Assembly (NCBI RefSeq): GCF_000019725.1
Contig: NC_010505.1
Location: 1,054,001-1,118,000 of the forward strand
Length of the DNA: 64,000 nt
Source: Methylobacterium radiotolerans JCM 2831
GTDB lineage: Bacteria; Pseudomonadota; Alphaproteobacteria; Rhizobiales; Beijerinckiaceae
Direction: 5' to 3'
Shown: piece by piece, positions 19,997-27,744 of the stretch
Position numbering within the stretch: the first letter of the stretch is position 1
Layout: the number at the start of each line of letters is the position of its first letter
Notes under the pieces: generated by a model
Seen by the model: only the letters and a program-made list of their open reading frames with translations
Told to the model about the DNA's origin: nothing
The model's database searches: none
Position numbers and translations under genes: made by a program

Positions 19997-20374
19997 CGCG
20001 CGCCGGCGCGCGCGGGTCCGGCCTCGGTGCCGGACCCGAGGATCACCGCCGCGCGTCCGGAGCGTCGGCGCCGCGCGGAGCGCCGGCACGTCGCGACAGG
20101 CCTCGCCGTCCAGCCGCAGGCCGGTCTTGCGGGCGCCGCAGCCGCTCCGTATCCGGCGAAGGCCGCGATCGGGGCCGCGATCGGGGCCGCGATCGGGGCC
20201 GCGGAGCGCGATGGAGCGCGATGAACCGCGCCTCGTCCGTGTGCGCGGGACGCGGGCCCTCGATCGTCGCGGCGGACAGCGCCCGGTCGACGGCGGCCCG
20301 GTCGACGGCGGTCCGGCCGGGAGTCGGTGCCCTCGGTCCGCAGGGGAGGGGCGTTCCGCCGTCGGGCGCGGCCC
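19997..20374. other. Gene-free region with a terminator and short tandem repeats
   Basis: No supported gene. It opens with a hairpin at 20013-20038 (CGGGTCCGG ... CCGGACCCG, 9-bp stem, 8-base loop) that probably ends the ybbA-ybbP transcript. Later come three perfect copies of the 12-mer GCGATCGGGGCC at 20165-20200 and a GAGCGCGATG duplication at about 20204-20223. A near-duplicate CGGTCGACGGCGG pair lies around 20283-20310. Frames over the repeats give only Arg/Pro/Ser-rich low-complexity text. Confidence 0.5.
20013..20038 (+). terminator. Hairpin downstream of ybbP
   Basis: A 9-bp perfect stem (CGGGTCCGG / CCGGACCCG) with an 8-base loop, 17 bases after the ybbP stop. No T-tract. Confidence 0.55.
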
Positions 20375-20689
20375 TCACGGATCGTCGCGCTCGGCGGTGC
20401 GCGCGCAGTCCTCCGCCGATTCGGGGCCGACCAGGGCGAGGACCGCCTCGCCGAAACGCCTGCGCGCGCCCGGGTCGAGGCGGCGCAGGTGGGCCCCGAC
20501 CAGCGTCAGCAGCCGCTCCGTCTCCCGCTCGACCGTCAGCCGGTCCGCAGGTCCGCGGCGCTCGGACTCGTAGAACGCCTCGACCGGCAAATCGAGGGAC
20601 TGCGCAATCCTGTTCAGCGCGCGCGCGGCGGAGGATTCCGTCTTCCTGTCGGCAATCGTGCGGAGAAATTCGAGCCCGTTCTCATCCAT
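20375..20689 (-). CDS. Small protein resembling part of an XRE-type helix-turn-helix, unknown function
   Basis: The ATG at 20689 gives 104 residues beginning MDENGLEFLRTIADRKTESS. The segment ALNRIAQSLDLPVEAFYE resembles the last helix and exit strand of Cro/C1-type HTH domains (IAxALxVPxxxFF), but the preceding helices of such a domain are missing. The C-terminal half (VERETERLLTLVGAHLRRLD ... FGEAVLALV) is helical and resembles the tail found behind many such regulators. No membrane or signal region. It is divergent from the PAS protein, which suggests related regulation. A frame extension to 20785 lacks a ribosome site. Function unknown. Confidence 0.6.
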   Translation of the reverse strand: MDENGLEFLRTIADRKTESSAARALNRIAQSLDLPVEAFYESERRGPADRLTVERETERLLTLVGAHLRRLDPGARRRFGEAVLALVGPESAEDCARTAERDDP

Positions 20690-20850
20690 GGCGGTCCCTC
20701 GAATCACTCGCGACGGAGGATAATTTCCCAACCGTGACAAGGGGTGCCCCGCTGAAGGAATATTCGCAAGTGAACTCTTTGTCATTCTGCAGCAAGATCG
20801 GTACGGAGCTGGACATTCGAGCTTCGGCCGGTCAGGGGGGGGCGCCCAGA

Positions 20851-21438
20851 ATGCGCATCAACGTCATCGACGGCACCGCGGAGAACGCCGACCGTCTCCG
20901 CGCGGCCCTCGACGCCTCGTGCGTCGTCGGAGCCTGGGAGTGGGACCACGTCCGCGGCGTGGTCGTCTACGACGCGGGCGCGGCCCGGCTGCTGACCGGC
21001 AATCCCGGCCTCGCCGACCGTCCGATCAACGGACCGATGGCCCTGGCCGCGGTGCACCCCGAGGACATGACGTGGCTGATGGACCACATGCTCCGGGCCG
21101 TCTGGTCCAGCGGTCTGGTCCTGGCCGAGTACCGCGTGTTCACGGCGGACGGCTCCGTGCGCTGGCTCCTGAGCCGCGGGCGGACCCACCGGAACGGGGA
21201 CGGCCAGCCGCAGCGCTCGCACGGCATCCTGATGGACATCACGGAGATCCGCGACGGCGGCGACCGCTACGTGGTCGGCAAGCCCGTAACGGGCGGAGAC
21301 CCGCTAGAGCGGGCGGCCGCCCTCGCCGTCGCGCTCAAGGAGACGCTCACCGACGACATGCCCGCCGAGGTGCGGGCCGCCGCAGACCTGATGCTGCTGG
21401 GTCTGGGCCGCACCCTCGCCCGCCGGATGACGCGCTGA
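20851..21438 (+). CDS. Single PAS-domain protein without output domain
   Basis: 195 residues from the ATG at 20851, which follows a run of seven G residues that serves as a strong ribosome site. Residues about 20-125 form a PAS_3-type fold: VVGAWEWDHVRGVVVYDAGA, ALAAVHPEDMTWLMDHM, then the PAC part YRVFTADGSVRWLLSRGR ... HGILMDITEI. The remaining 70 residues are helical (LERAAALAVALKETLTDDMP ...). No kinase, GGDEF or HTH output module is present, so it should signal through a partner. It is divergent from the partial-HTH gene at 20375-20689. The ligand or cofactor is not predictable from sequence. Confidence 0.78.
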   Translation: MRINVIDGTAENADRLRAALDASCVVGAWEWDHVRGVVVYDAGAARLLTGNPGLADRPINGPMALAAVHPEDMTWLMDHMLRAVWSSGLVLAEYRVFTADGSVRWLLSRGRTHRNGDGQPQRSHGILMDITEIRDGGDRYVVGKPVTGGDPLERAAALAVALKETLTDDMPAEVRAAADLMLLGLGRTLARRMTR

Positions 21439-21882
21439 GCCGCCCCTCCGGAAAAGCCAGCCTCCGCCAGACTCCGCCAGATTCCGCGCGCCGGAGACCG
21501 GTTCTCGGCGGCCGCGGGTCGCCCGCGCAGGCTCGAACCCGCCGCGCCGCGGCGGTCCGCACCGGAGAAATCGGCACGCGCGCGGGCGCACGTGGCATAA
21601 GGAAGCCGTTAAGACTTCGCGCAGGGGCGTCGAAACGCCTGGATGGCGGCAACCGTCAGTCGAATAATCCGGCGACGGAGCGGAATGCATTTTAATCCCG
21701 GCCCGGATGGACAAAAATACATCAACCGGACACGGAAAAGCGGTCCCGGAACCGTGGCCGGGGACTTGTGTCGCGGCGGCGGGCGCAACATATTCCACAG
21801 CGAGGCGCCAGCCTGGCGCCAGAGGTCCTGCGTGGGCCTCGCCCGAACACCACGCTGAGAGAGCCTCCGCAAGGAAACTCCC
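21439..21882. other. Gene-free region before the Bax-inhibitor gene
   Basis: No supported gene. It includes a TCCGCCAGA direct repeat around 21465-21485 and a relatively AT-rich patch at 21640-21730 (GAATGCATTTTAATCCC, GGACAAAAATACATC) that is a plausible promoter area for the following gene. Frames on both strands here lack ribosome sites and resemble no family. Confidence 0.4.
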
Positions 21883-22653
21883 ATGGCATTCGAGAACAGC
21901 CCCTTCCGGTACGGCGCCCAGCAGCCGACCGGCTACGCCGGCACCCAGGTCGAGGTCGACCAGGGCCTGCGCACCTTCATGCTCGGCGTCTACAACAACA
22001 TGGTCGTCGGGCTTGGCATCTCGGGTCTCGTCGCGCTCGGCCTGAACATGGCCTCCGTGGCGGCCTACCAGGGCACCCGCCCGATCCTGACCCCGTTCGG
22101 TCAGACTCTCTACCTCAGCCCGCTGAAGTGGGTCCTGATGCTCGCCCCGCTGGCGTTCATCTTCGTCTTCTCCATGCGGATGGACCGGATGTCGGCATCC
22201 TCCGCGCGGACGATGTTCTGGGCCTTCGCGGCGGTGATGGGCGCCTCTCTGTCCTCGCTTCTCCTGGTGTTCACCGGGGGCAGCGTGGTGCAGGTGTTCT
22301 TCATCACGGCGGCGGCCTTCGGCTCGCTCAGCCTCTGGGGCTACACCACCCGGCGCAGCCTCTCCGGCATGGGCTCGTTCCTGATGATGGGCCTGATCGG
22401 CATCATCCTCGCGTCGCTGGTGAACATCTTCTTCGCCTCGTCGGCCCTCCAGTTCGCCATCTCGGTGCTGGGCGTGCTGATCTTCGCGGGGCTGACCGCC
22501 TACGACACCCAGAAGCTCAAGGAGATGTATCTCTACGGCGGCTTCGACGGCGAGATGGCGGCCAAGATGTCGGTGAACGGCGCCCTGACGCTCTATCTCG
22601 ACTTCATCAACATGTTCCAGTTCCTGCTGAGCCTGATCGGCGACCGCCGCTGA
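21883..22653 (+). CDS. Bax inhibitor-1 / YccA family membrane protein
   Basis: A seven-helix membrane protein of the TMBIM/BI-1 family, thought to leak Ca2+ or protons and, in E. coli YccA, to modulate FtsH. 256 residues with a 25-residue cytosolic start, then helices near VYNNMVVGLGISGLVALGLN, WVLMLAPLAFIFVF, MFWAFAAVMGASLSSLLLVF, VFFITAAAFGSLSLWGYTT, FLMMGLIGIILASLVNIFF and FAISVLGVLIFAGLTAYDTQ. The C-terminal YLDFINMFQFLLSLIG is the family tail. The GLTAYDTQKLK motif is typical. AAGGA precedes the ATG, and a strong terminator follows. Confidence 0.93.
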   Translation: MAFENSPFRYGAQQPTGYAGTQVEVDQGLRTFMLGVYNNMVVGLGISGLVALGLNMASVAAYQGTRPILTPFGQTLYLSPLKWVLMLAPLAFIFVFSMRMDRMSASSARTMFWAFAAVMGASLSSLLLVFTGGSVVQVFFITAAAFGSLSLWGYTTRRSLSGMGSFLMMGLIGIILASLVNIFFASSALQFAISVLGVLIFAGLTAYDTQKLKEMYLYGGFDGEMAAKMSVNGALTLYLDFINMFQFLLSLIGDRR

Positions 22654-22676
22654 GCCAGCCCGAACGGCGAGATGAG

Positions 22677-22711
22677 GAGACCCCGGCGGGCGACCGCCGG
22701 GGTCTCTTTTT
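22677..22711 (+). terminator. Strong intrinsic terminator
   Basis: GAGACCCCGGCGG, a GCGA loop and the matching arm CCGCCGGGGTCTC (to 22706), then TTTTT. Stem of 13 bp with a T-tract; ends the Bax-inhibitor gene. Confidence 0.92.
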
Positions 22712-22748
22712 GCCTGGCCCCCGTGCGCGGACGCGCTAGGCTCGGGCC

Positions 22749-23642
22749 ATGCCCGCGATCTCCGGACTCTCCGCCTTCCCGATCACCCCGAGCGACGCCG
22801 ACGGCCGCGTCGACGCCGGCGCGCTGCGCCGGCTGCTGGAGCCCCTGGCGGCCGCCGGGGTCGACTCGATCGGCCTGCTCGGCAGCACCGGGACCTACGC
22901 GTATCTGAGCCGGGAGGAGCGGCGCCGGGCGGTGACGATCGCCGCCGAGACCGTGGGCGGACGGGTGCCGCTCCTCGTCGGCATCGGCGCCCTGCGCACC
23001 GACGAGGCCGTCCGCCTCGCGCAGGACGCGCGGGCGGCCGGCGCGGATGCCGGGCTCCTCGCCCCCGTCTCCTACACGCCGCTCACCGAGGCCGAGGTCG
23101 AGGCGCATTTCGCCGCCGTGGCGGAGGCGGGCGGCCTGCCCCTCGTCCTCTACGACAACCCCGCGACCACGCATTTCCGCTTCACGCCGGCGCTGATCGG
23201 CCGGATCGCCCGCCGCCCCGGGATCGTGGCCGCCAAGTGCGCGGCGCCGGAGCCGGCGCAGGCCGCGTCCGGCGTCGCGGCCCTGCGGCAGGCCGTCCCG
23301 GCGGGGTTCCCCGTCGGCTTCAGCGGCGACTGGAACGTGACCGAGGCGCTGATCGCCGGCGGCGCGGCCTGGTTCAGCGTGGCGGGCGGGCTGTTCCCCC
23401 GGACCTGCCTGGCGATCGTCCGGGCCGTCGCGGCGGGCGAGGCGGAGCGGGCCCGCGCCCTCAACGCGGAGCTGGAGCCCCTCTGGACGCTGTTCCGGAC
23501 GCATTCGAGCCTGCGGGTGGTCTACGCCCTGGCCGATCTCATGGGCCTGTGCCGCGCCGAGCCGCCGCGGCCGATCCGGCCCCTCGCGCCGGAGGCGGTG
23601 GCCGAGATCGCCGCGACGGTCCGGAGCCTGCCCCTGGCCTGA
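22749..23642 (+). CDS. Dihydrodipicolinate synthase family lyase (DapA-like)
   Basis: A class I aldolase/lyase of the DapA/NAL family, 297 residues. Residues consistent with the family are Tyr135 in LYDNP and the Schiff-base Lys163 in VAAKCAAP, with the substrate loop LLGSTGTYAYLS at 43-54. The classical DapA GTTGE motif is replaced by GSTGTY, so a different 2-oxo acid substrate is likely and this is probably not the housekeeping lysine-pathway enzyme. It stands alone after a terminator. Substrate unknown. Confidence 0.85.
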   Translation: MPAISGLSAFPITPSDADGRVDAGALRRLLEPLAAAGVDSIGLLGSTGTYAYLSREERRRAVTIAAETVGGRVPLLVGIGALRTDEAVRLAQDARAAGADAGLLAPVSYTPLTEAEVEAHFAAVAEAGGLPLVLYDNPATTHFRFTPALIGRIARRPGIVAAKCAAPEPAQAASGVAALRQAVPAGFPVGFSGDWNVTEALIAGGAAWFSVAGGLFPRTCLAIVRAVAAGEAERARALNAELEPLWTLFRTHSSLRVVYALADLMGLCRAEPPRPIRPLAPEAVAEIAATVRSLPLA

Positions 23643-23732
23643 GCGGCCGCGTCGAGCCGGACGTTCCGGGCCCGCGCAGCGGCGCCCGGGAGACGGCGTG
23701 GCGCGTCACCCGGAGCCTGCCTGCGCGCGCGG

Positions 23733-24107
23733 TCAGACCGCCGTCGGCGCCGGCTCCAGCACGGCGAGCACCCGGGCGAGCTCGGTGCCGCGCTTCAGGA
23801 TCTGGCCGCTCGCGGCGACGACCGCGTAGGCCCCCTGGCGACGGGCGAGCCGGGGATCCTTCTCGATGCGGTACAGCGGCATCTCGGAGGAGCGGCGGTA
23901 GATCGAGAACACCGCCTTGTCCCGGCGGAAATCGAGGGCGTAGTCGCGCCACTCGCCCGCGGCGACCTGCCGGCCGTAGAGATTGAAGATCGTGCGGAGC
24001 TCGTCCCGGTTGAAGGCGATCTGCGGAGGGGCCGCGCGGGCGGGGAAGGGAATGACATGGCCCGCCGCTTCGTCGGGCCTCGACCCGGCGCTCGTCCTCT
24101 CGGTCAT
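23733..24107 (-). CDS. DUF2794 family protein
   Basis: 124 residues from the ATG at 24107. The conserved DUF2794 core is present: IAFNRDELRTIFNLYGRQVA, GEWRDYALDF, then SIYRRSSEMPLYRIEKDP, and the end GTELARVLAVLEP. The family is widespread in alphaproteobacteria and uncharacterised. It looks soluble and cytoplasmic. It is divergent from bluB and its leader. Confidence 0.88.
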   Translation of the reverse strand: MTERTSAGSRPDEAAGHVIPFPARAAPPQIAFNRDELRTIFNLYGRQVAAGEWRDYALDFRRDKAVFSIYRRSSEMPLYRIEKDPRLARRQGAYAVVAASGQILKRGTELARVLAVLEPAPTAV

Positions 24108-24281
24108 CACGGCTCCCGTGCATCGATGCTTTGCCGGATGATGGGCCTCGCCGCCGCGGCCCGCAAGGGTCGCGGCCGGGGCGGCGGCAGGCGTGTCCCG
24201 CGAGACACGCCCAAGCGACAAAAAACACGGTTTGGCCCGATTCACGCCTTTTGCAGGCCGCGTTGCAGCGCGACAACAGGC

Positions 24282-24421
24282 GTCGAACCTCGCCGGGTTC
24301 TGCCCGGTCGGCGACCGACACCCAGCTCCCCAGCCATCGGTCGCCGCTCGGGATCCCAGGATCCGGCACTCCGAGGTTTCGAGACCCAAGACTTCAGGCC
24401 GCCCCTCGGGCGGCCTTTTTT
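24282..24421 (+). ncRNA. Structured leader or small RNA ending in a terminator, upstream of bluB
   Basis: Three nested elements point to an RNA. First, CGAACCTCG (about 24283-24291) can pair with CGAGGTTTCG (about 24372-24381) with one bulged T. Second, inside it a perfect 10-bp stem CGGCGACCGA (24309-24318) / TCGGTCGCCG (24337-24346) closes an 18-base loop, extended by CCCG/CGGG across a 2x2 mismatch. Third, AGGCCGCCC/GGGCGGCCT (24396-24416) followed by TTTTTTC is an excellent terminator. The whole lies 44 bases before the bluB start on the same strand, so it could be a transcription-attenuating leader or an independent small RNA. It does not match the cobalamin riboswitch consensus that I know. 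The 5' end is a guess. Confidence 0.5.
24396..24421 (+). terminator. Intrinsic terminator 44 bases before bluB
   Basis: A 9-bp stem with a CTC loop followed by six T. No protein gene on this strand ends here, so it terminates either a small RNA or the bluB leader. Confidence 0.85.
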
Positions 24422-24464
24422 CTGTTTCCCGTCGGGCCGGGGTTGCGGCTATGCCAGCCGCACC

Positions 24465-25103
24465 ATGGGCCCGCCCGCCTTCGACGCCGCCTTCCTGCAC
24501 GACCTCGACGCGCTGTTCGCGTGGCGCCGCGACGTGCGCCGCTTCCGGACGGATCCGGTCGACGAGGAGGCCCTGCGCGCCTGCCTCGCGGCGGCCCACC
24601 ACGCCCCCTCGGTCGGCAACAGCCGGCCCTGGCGCTTCGTGCGCGTCGCGGATCCGGGACGGCGCCGGGCGGTCGCGGAGAACTTCGCCGGCTGCAACGC
24701 CGCCGCGGCCGCCGGCTACGCGGCGGACCGGGCCGCGCAGTACCGCGGGCTGAAGCTCGCCGGCCTGCGGGAGGCGCCGGTCCACCTGGCCGCCTTCTGC
24801 GACGCGGCCACCGAGACCGGCCTCGGCCTCGGCCGGGCCAGCATGCCCGAGACCCTGGCCTACTCGGTGGTGGGGGCGGTGCAGTGCTTCTGGCTCGCCG
24901 CCCGGGCCCGCGGCCTCGGCGTCGGCTGGGTCTCGATCCTGGAGCCGGAGGCGGTCACGGGGATCCTGGCCGTGCCGGAGACGTGGCGGCTCGTGGCCTA
25001 TCTCTGCGTCGGGTACCCGGTGGAGGAGCATCTCGACCCGGAGCTGGAGCGCCACGGCTGGCAGCCGGAGGACCGGCGCGGCAGCGAGCTCCACGAGCGC
25101 TGA
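24465..25103 (+). CDS. bluB: 5,6-dimethylbenzimidazole synthase
   Basis: Flavin-destructase that makes the lower ligand of vitamin B12 from FMNH2 and oxygen. 212 residues of the nitroreductase fold. WRRDVRRFRTDPVDEEAL is the N-terminal FMN-phosphate motif. HHAPSVGNSRPWRFVRV and GWVSILEP, CVGYPVEEHLDPELERHGWQ are BluB-type features. The ATG at 24465 is the only one that fits the family length. Many methylotrophs depend on B12 for methylmalonyl-CoA and ethylmalonyl-CoA mutases, which fits the suggested host. Preceded by a structured leader. Confidence 0.9.
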   Translation: MGPPAFDAAFLHDLDALFAWRRDVRRFRTDPVDEEALRACLAAAHHAPSVGNSRPWRFVRVADPGRRRAVAENFAGCNAAAAAGYAADRAAQYRGLKLAGLREAPVHLAAFCDAATETGLGLGRASMPETLAYSVVGAVQCFWLAARARGLGVGWVSILEPEAVTGILAVPETWRLVAYLCVGYPVEEHLDPELERHGWQPEDRRGSELHER

Positions 25104-25309
25104 GACGCGCTCGGGCGCGCTCCGGCCCCCGCAGGGCGGCGGCCCGGCCGGCCGGCAACCGCCCGTACACCCTGGATCGTGGTTGCTCTTTTACCGTGGC
25201 CCGCGGATCCGCAGTATGACGCCGCATCAACCATAGCTTTTCTCGGAACGGTAAGCTCGGCCGGGGATTACTTGCCCGCGTCAAGTCTAGCTTTGCGAGG
25301 ATCGCGGTG

Positions 25310-25819
25310 ATGTCGGGTCGGGTGGCGGCTCTATTCGGTTTGGCCGGCGCGATGCTGGCCGGTTGTTTCCAGGCTGCGCAGGCGCGCGAGATCGTCCCCT
25401 TCGCGAACGGCGTCGCGCCGGGCTCGGTGGTGATCAGCGTGTCGCAGCGCAAGCTCTACTTGGTGAACGGCGACGGCACGGCGATCCGCTATCCCGTGGC
25501 GGTGGGCCGTCCCGGCAAGCAGTGGTTCGGCATCAAGCCGATCGACGGCAAGTACGTCGCCCCCGCCTGGTCACCCCCCGCGGAGGTGAAGCGCGACAAC
25601 CCGCGCCTGCCGAACCTCATCGCGGGCGGCTCGCCGCACAATCCCATGGGGGCGGCGGCGATGACGCTCGCGGGCGGCGAGTACGCGATCCACGGCACCA
25701 ACCGGCCGAGCTCGGTGGGCACCTACGCGTCCTACGGCTGCATCCGGATGTACAACCAGGACGTGGTCGACCTCTACGCGCGGGTCGATGTCGGCACGCA
25801 GGTCTACATGACCCACTGA
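25310..25819 (+). CDS. L,D-transpeptidase (YkuD domain), probable lipoprotein or periplasmic
   Basis: Cross-links peptidoglycan or attaches proteins to it. 169 residues from the ATG at 25310, preceded by GAGGA. The signal segment AALFGLAGAMLAGC ends in a lipobox-like LAGC, or may be a plain signal cleaved after AQA. The YkuD catalytic region reads YAIHGTNRPSSVG ... YGCIRM, with the nucleophilic Cys in SYGCIRMYN near residue 144. This is the classic ErfK-type HGTN/GCIRM form. Single-gene unit. Confidence 0.92.
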   Translation: MSGRVAALFGLAGAMLAGCFQAAQAREIVPFANGVAPGSVVISVSQRKLYLVNGDGTAIRYPVAVGRPGKQWFGIKPIDGKYVAPAWSPPAEVKRDNPRLPNLIAGGSPHNPMGAAAMTLAGGEYAIHGTNRPSSVGTYASYGCIRMYNQDVVDLYARVDVGTQVYMTH

Positions 25820-25831
25820 GGCGGGCGGGCC

Positions 25832-26140
25832 TCACGCGGCCGGCGGAGCGGTCGCCTCGACGGCCGTGAAGGTCTCCAGGATCCGGTAGGTGTGCGCGGC
25901 GCCGGCCGGCACGCAGTAGGAGTCGCCCGGCGCGAGCGCCACGGTCTCGCCCTCCAGCACGAGCTCGGCCCGGCCGCTAACGACGTAGCCGACCGTCTCG
26001 TGCGCCGAGGTGGTCATCGGCTTGTCGGCGTTCGGCTCCTCGGCCCGCCACATGCGCATGCCGAGCCGCTCGCCGCGGGCGAGGGGGATCTCGCCGTGCG
26101 GTCCCGCGACCGCGCTTCGGGCCGATACTGTCGTCGCCAT
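25832..26140 (-). CDS. Cupin-domain protein
   Basis: A small single-cupin barrel, 102 residues. The metal-binding motif 1 is degenerate (TSAHETVGYVVSGRAELVLE, with only one His and one Glu in place) and motif 2 reads PGDSYCVPAGAAHTYRI with one His. It could be a sugar-acid or ectoine-type cupin or a stress protein; no specific function is assigned. GGAGG just before the ATG is strong. A candidate EcfG promoter lies at 26168-26192. Divergent from a KdgT-type permease. Confidence 0.8.
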   Translation of the reverse strand: MATTVSARSAVAGPHGEIPLARGERLGMRMWRAEEPNADKPMTTSAHETVGYVVSGRAELVLEGETVALAPGDSYCVPAGAAHTYRILETFTAVEATAPPAA

Positions 26141-26167
26141 CTTGTCCTCCCTCGGGTGAACCTGCCC

Positions 26168-26192
26168 AACGGGGCCCGGCGCCCGACGTTCC
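26168..26192 (-). promoter_or_regulatory. Candidate EcfG-type promoter for the cupin gene
   Basis: Read on the minus strand, GGAAC (26192-26188), 16 bases, CGTT (26171-26168). The element lies about 28 bases before the cupin ATG, leaving a short leader with its ribosome site. Same pattern as at 6817-6841. Chance matches are possible. Confidence 0.5.
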
Positions 26193-26379
26193 GCGCCCGA
26201 CAGCGCGACACGTTCGGCAAGCCCCGCGCCGGGGCGCCGCTTGACGGCCCGCGCCGCGCCCCGACAGGATGACGCACCGGTCCGAGAGGCGCCCGACAGA
26301 GGCGCGGGCCGGCACGGCGCCCGCGGGCCCGCCCGGGTCCGGCGCGTCGGCGGACGACCCGGATCGGGAGGGACGCGCC

Positions 26380-27390
26380 ATGCAGATCAAGGCGGCGATC
26401 GACAGGATTCCCGGCGGCCTGATGCTGGTGCCGCTCCTGCTCGGAGCCCTGTGCAAGACCTTCGCGCCGGGCGCCCCAGCCTATTTCAAGGGCTTCACGC
26501 AGGGGATCATGACCGGCGTGATCCCGATCCTGGCGGTCTGGTTCTTCTGCATGGGCGCCTCGGTCAGCCTCAAGGCGACCGGCACGGTGCTGCGCAAGTC
26601 CGGCACGCTGGTGGCGACCAAGCTCGTGGCTGCCTGGGCGATCGTGCTGGTGGCCGGGCTGTTCATCCCGCCCGAGGGGATCCGGACCGGCTTCTTCGCC
26701 GGCCTGTCGATCCTGGCGATCGTCTGCGCGATGGATATGACCAATGGCGGCCTCTACGCCTCGCTGATGCAGACCTACGGCAGCCGCGAGGAGGCCGGCG
26801 CCTTCATCCTGACCTCGATCGAGTCCGGTCCGCTGATGAGCATGATCATCCTGGGGGCCTCCGGGGCGGCGCATTTCGAGCCGCAGATCTTCGTGGGCGC
26901 GGTGCTGCCCTTCCTCGTCGGCTTCGCCCTCGGCAACCTCGACCCGAAGCTCCGCGCCCTGTTCGCCCCGGGCGGCCAGCTGATGATCCCGTTCTTCGCC
27001 TTCGCGCTCGGGAACACGGTCGACCTCAACAACCTGCTCTCGCCGCTCGCGGGGCTCGGCATCGTGCTGGCGCTGGCGGTGATCGTCCTGACCGGCATCC
27101 CGCTGATCCTGGCCGACCGAGCGATCGGGGGCGGGACCGGCACGGCGGGGCTGGCGGCCTCCTCGACGGCCGGGGCCGCCGCCGCCAACCCGCTGGCGAT
27201 CGCCGCCGTCGCCCCGCAATTCGCCCCGTCGGCGCAGACCGCCACCGTGCTGGTGACGATCTGCATCATCGTCACCTCGATCCTCGTGCCGATCCTGACC
27301 GGGCTCTGGTACCGGCGGTTCGGGGCGGGCGTCGCGGAGGCCCGGACCGAGGACGAGGCCGGCGCGCCGCTGGCGGTCCCGGCCGAGTAG
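26380..27390 (+). CDS. kdgT: 2-keto-3-deoxygluconate permease family transporter (KdgT)
   Basis: Proton-linked uptake of 2-keto-3-deoxygluconate or a similar sugar acid. 336 residues starting [20 protein letters not shown] at 26380, with GGGAGG upstream. About ten membrane segments follow. KdgT-type signatures include [26 protein letters not shown] and the charged [20 protein letters not shown] region. A Gly/Ala/Thr-rich linker near residue 250 ([20 protein letters not shown]) sits before the last helices. No kdg catabolic genes are adjacent. Substrate is inferred from family only. Confidence 0.85.
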   Translation: MQIKAAIDRIPGGLMLVPLLLGALCKTFAPGAPAYFKGFTQGIMTGVIPILAVWFFCMGASVSLKATGTVLRKSGTLVATKLVAAWAIVLVAGLFIPPEGIRTGFFAGLSILAIVCAMDMTNGGLYASLMQTYGSREEAGAFILTSIESGPLMSMIILGASGAAHFEPQIFVGAVLPFLVGFALGNLDPKLRALFAPGGQLMIPFFAFALGNTVDLNNLLSPLAGLGIVLALAVIVLTGIPLILADRAIGGGTGTAGLAASSTAGAAAANPLAIAAVAPQFAPSAQTATVLVTICIIVTSILVPILTGLWYRRFGAGVAEARTEDEAGAPLAVPAE

Positions 27391-27409
27391 GCACCCCGCG
27401 ACAGGTCCC

Positions 27410-27688
27410 TCAGAAGTCGACCGCGAGGCCCTTCACCTCCCAGTCGTCGTAGCGGACCGGCTCCAGGCCGCCGCGCCCCTGGCGCTCGGGCTTGGCGCCG
27501 ATCTCGGCGGCCCGGGCGTCGATCGCCGCGCGGCGCTCGGCGGCCTCGGCCAGGGCGCGCTGGGCCGCCGGGCTGAGGATACGGGGCGGCGCGGCGCCGT
27601 CTCCGGCCTCCTCGGTCGGGTCCTGTCGGTGCGGGTCCTGTCGGTGCAGGTCTTGTCGGTGCAGGTCTCTTGCGGTCGGCTCTTGCAT
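27410..27688 (-). CDS. DUF1674 protein, SdhAF4-like succinate dehydrogenase assembly factor
   Basis: 92 residues from the ATG at 27688. The conserved C-terminus GGLEPVRYDDWEVKGLAVDF marks the DUF1674 family, the bacterial counterpart of mitochondrial SDHAF4, which helps flavinylated SdhA mature. The middle is a helical, Ala/Arg-rich segment (RALAEAAERRAAIDARAAEI). The N-terminus carries a pentapeptide repeat (DLHRQ, DLHRQ, DPHRQ) encoded by 15-bp tandem DNA repeats at about 27620-27665. Divergent from rsmB. Confidence 0.88.
   Translation of the reverse strand: MQEPTARDLHRQDLHRQDPHRQDPTEEAGDGAAPPRILSPAAQRALAEAAERRAAIDARAAEIGAKPERQGRGGLEPVRYDDWEVKGLAVDF
27620..27665. repeat. 15-bp tandem repeat inside the DUF1674 gene
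   Basis: Three near-identical 15-mers of the form TCCTGTCGGTGCRGG in a row. They encode the RQDLH/RQDPH repeat near the N-terminus of the DUF1674 protein. Copy number could vary between strains without breaking the frame. Confidence 0.7.
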
Positions 27689-27744
27689 CGCGCTCGCTCG
27701 GGTGTGAGGGCGTGGGTCCGGAAGACGTCGGATCTGGAGCAGAA

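Noticed and set aside
17276..20089. Very long open frame (over 900 codons) on the minus strand, antisense to the YbbP-type permease
   Set aside because: Its translation is Arg/Gly/Glu-rich with no domain, while the plus strand holds a clear FtsX permease. Long antisense frames are normal at this GC content. The same applies to the frames at 125-2164 (+), 7691-9952 (+), 42786-45803 (+), 46339-48828 (-) and 60669-62660 (-).
20165..20200. Three 12-base repeats as a possible CRISPR array
   Set aside because: The units are contiguous with no spacers and far shorter than CRISPR repeats; no cas genes are in the window.
21609..21884. Short frames on both strands before the Bax-inhibitor gene
   Set aside because: They lack ribosome sites and any family likeness, and they cover the AT-richer stretch expected to hold a promoter.
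24108..24464. Cobalamin riboswitch before bluB
   Set aside because: The expected conserved core (GGTGAAAATCC-like and GCCACTG-like boxes) was not found, so I report only an unassigned structured leader.
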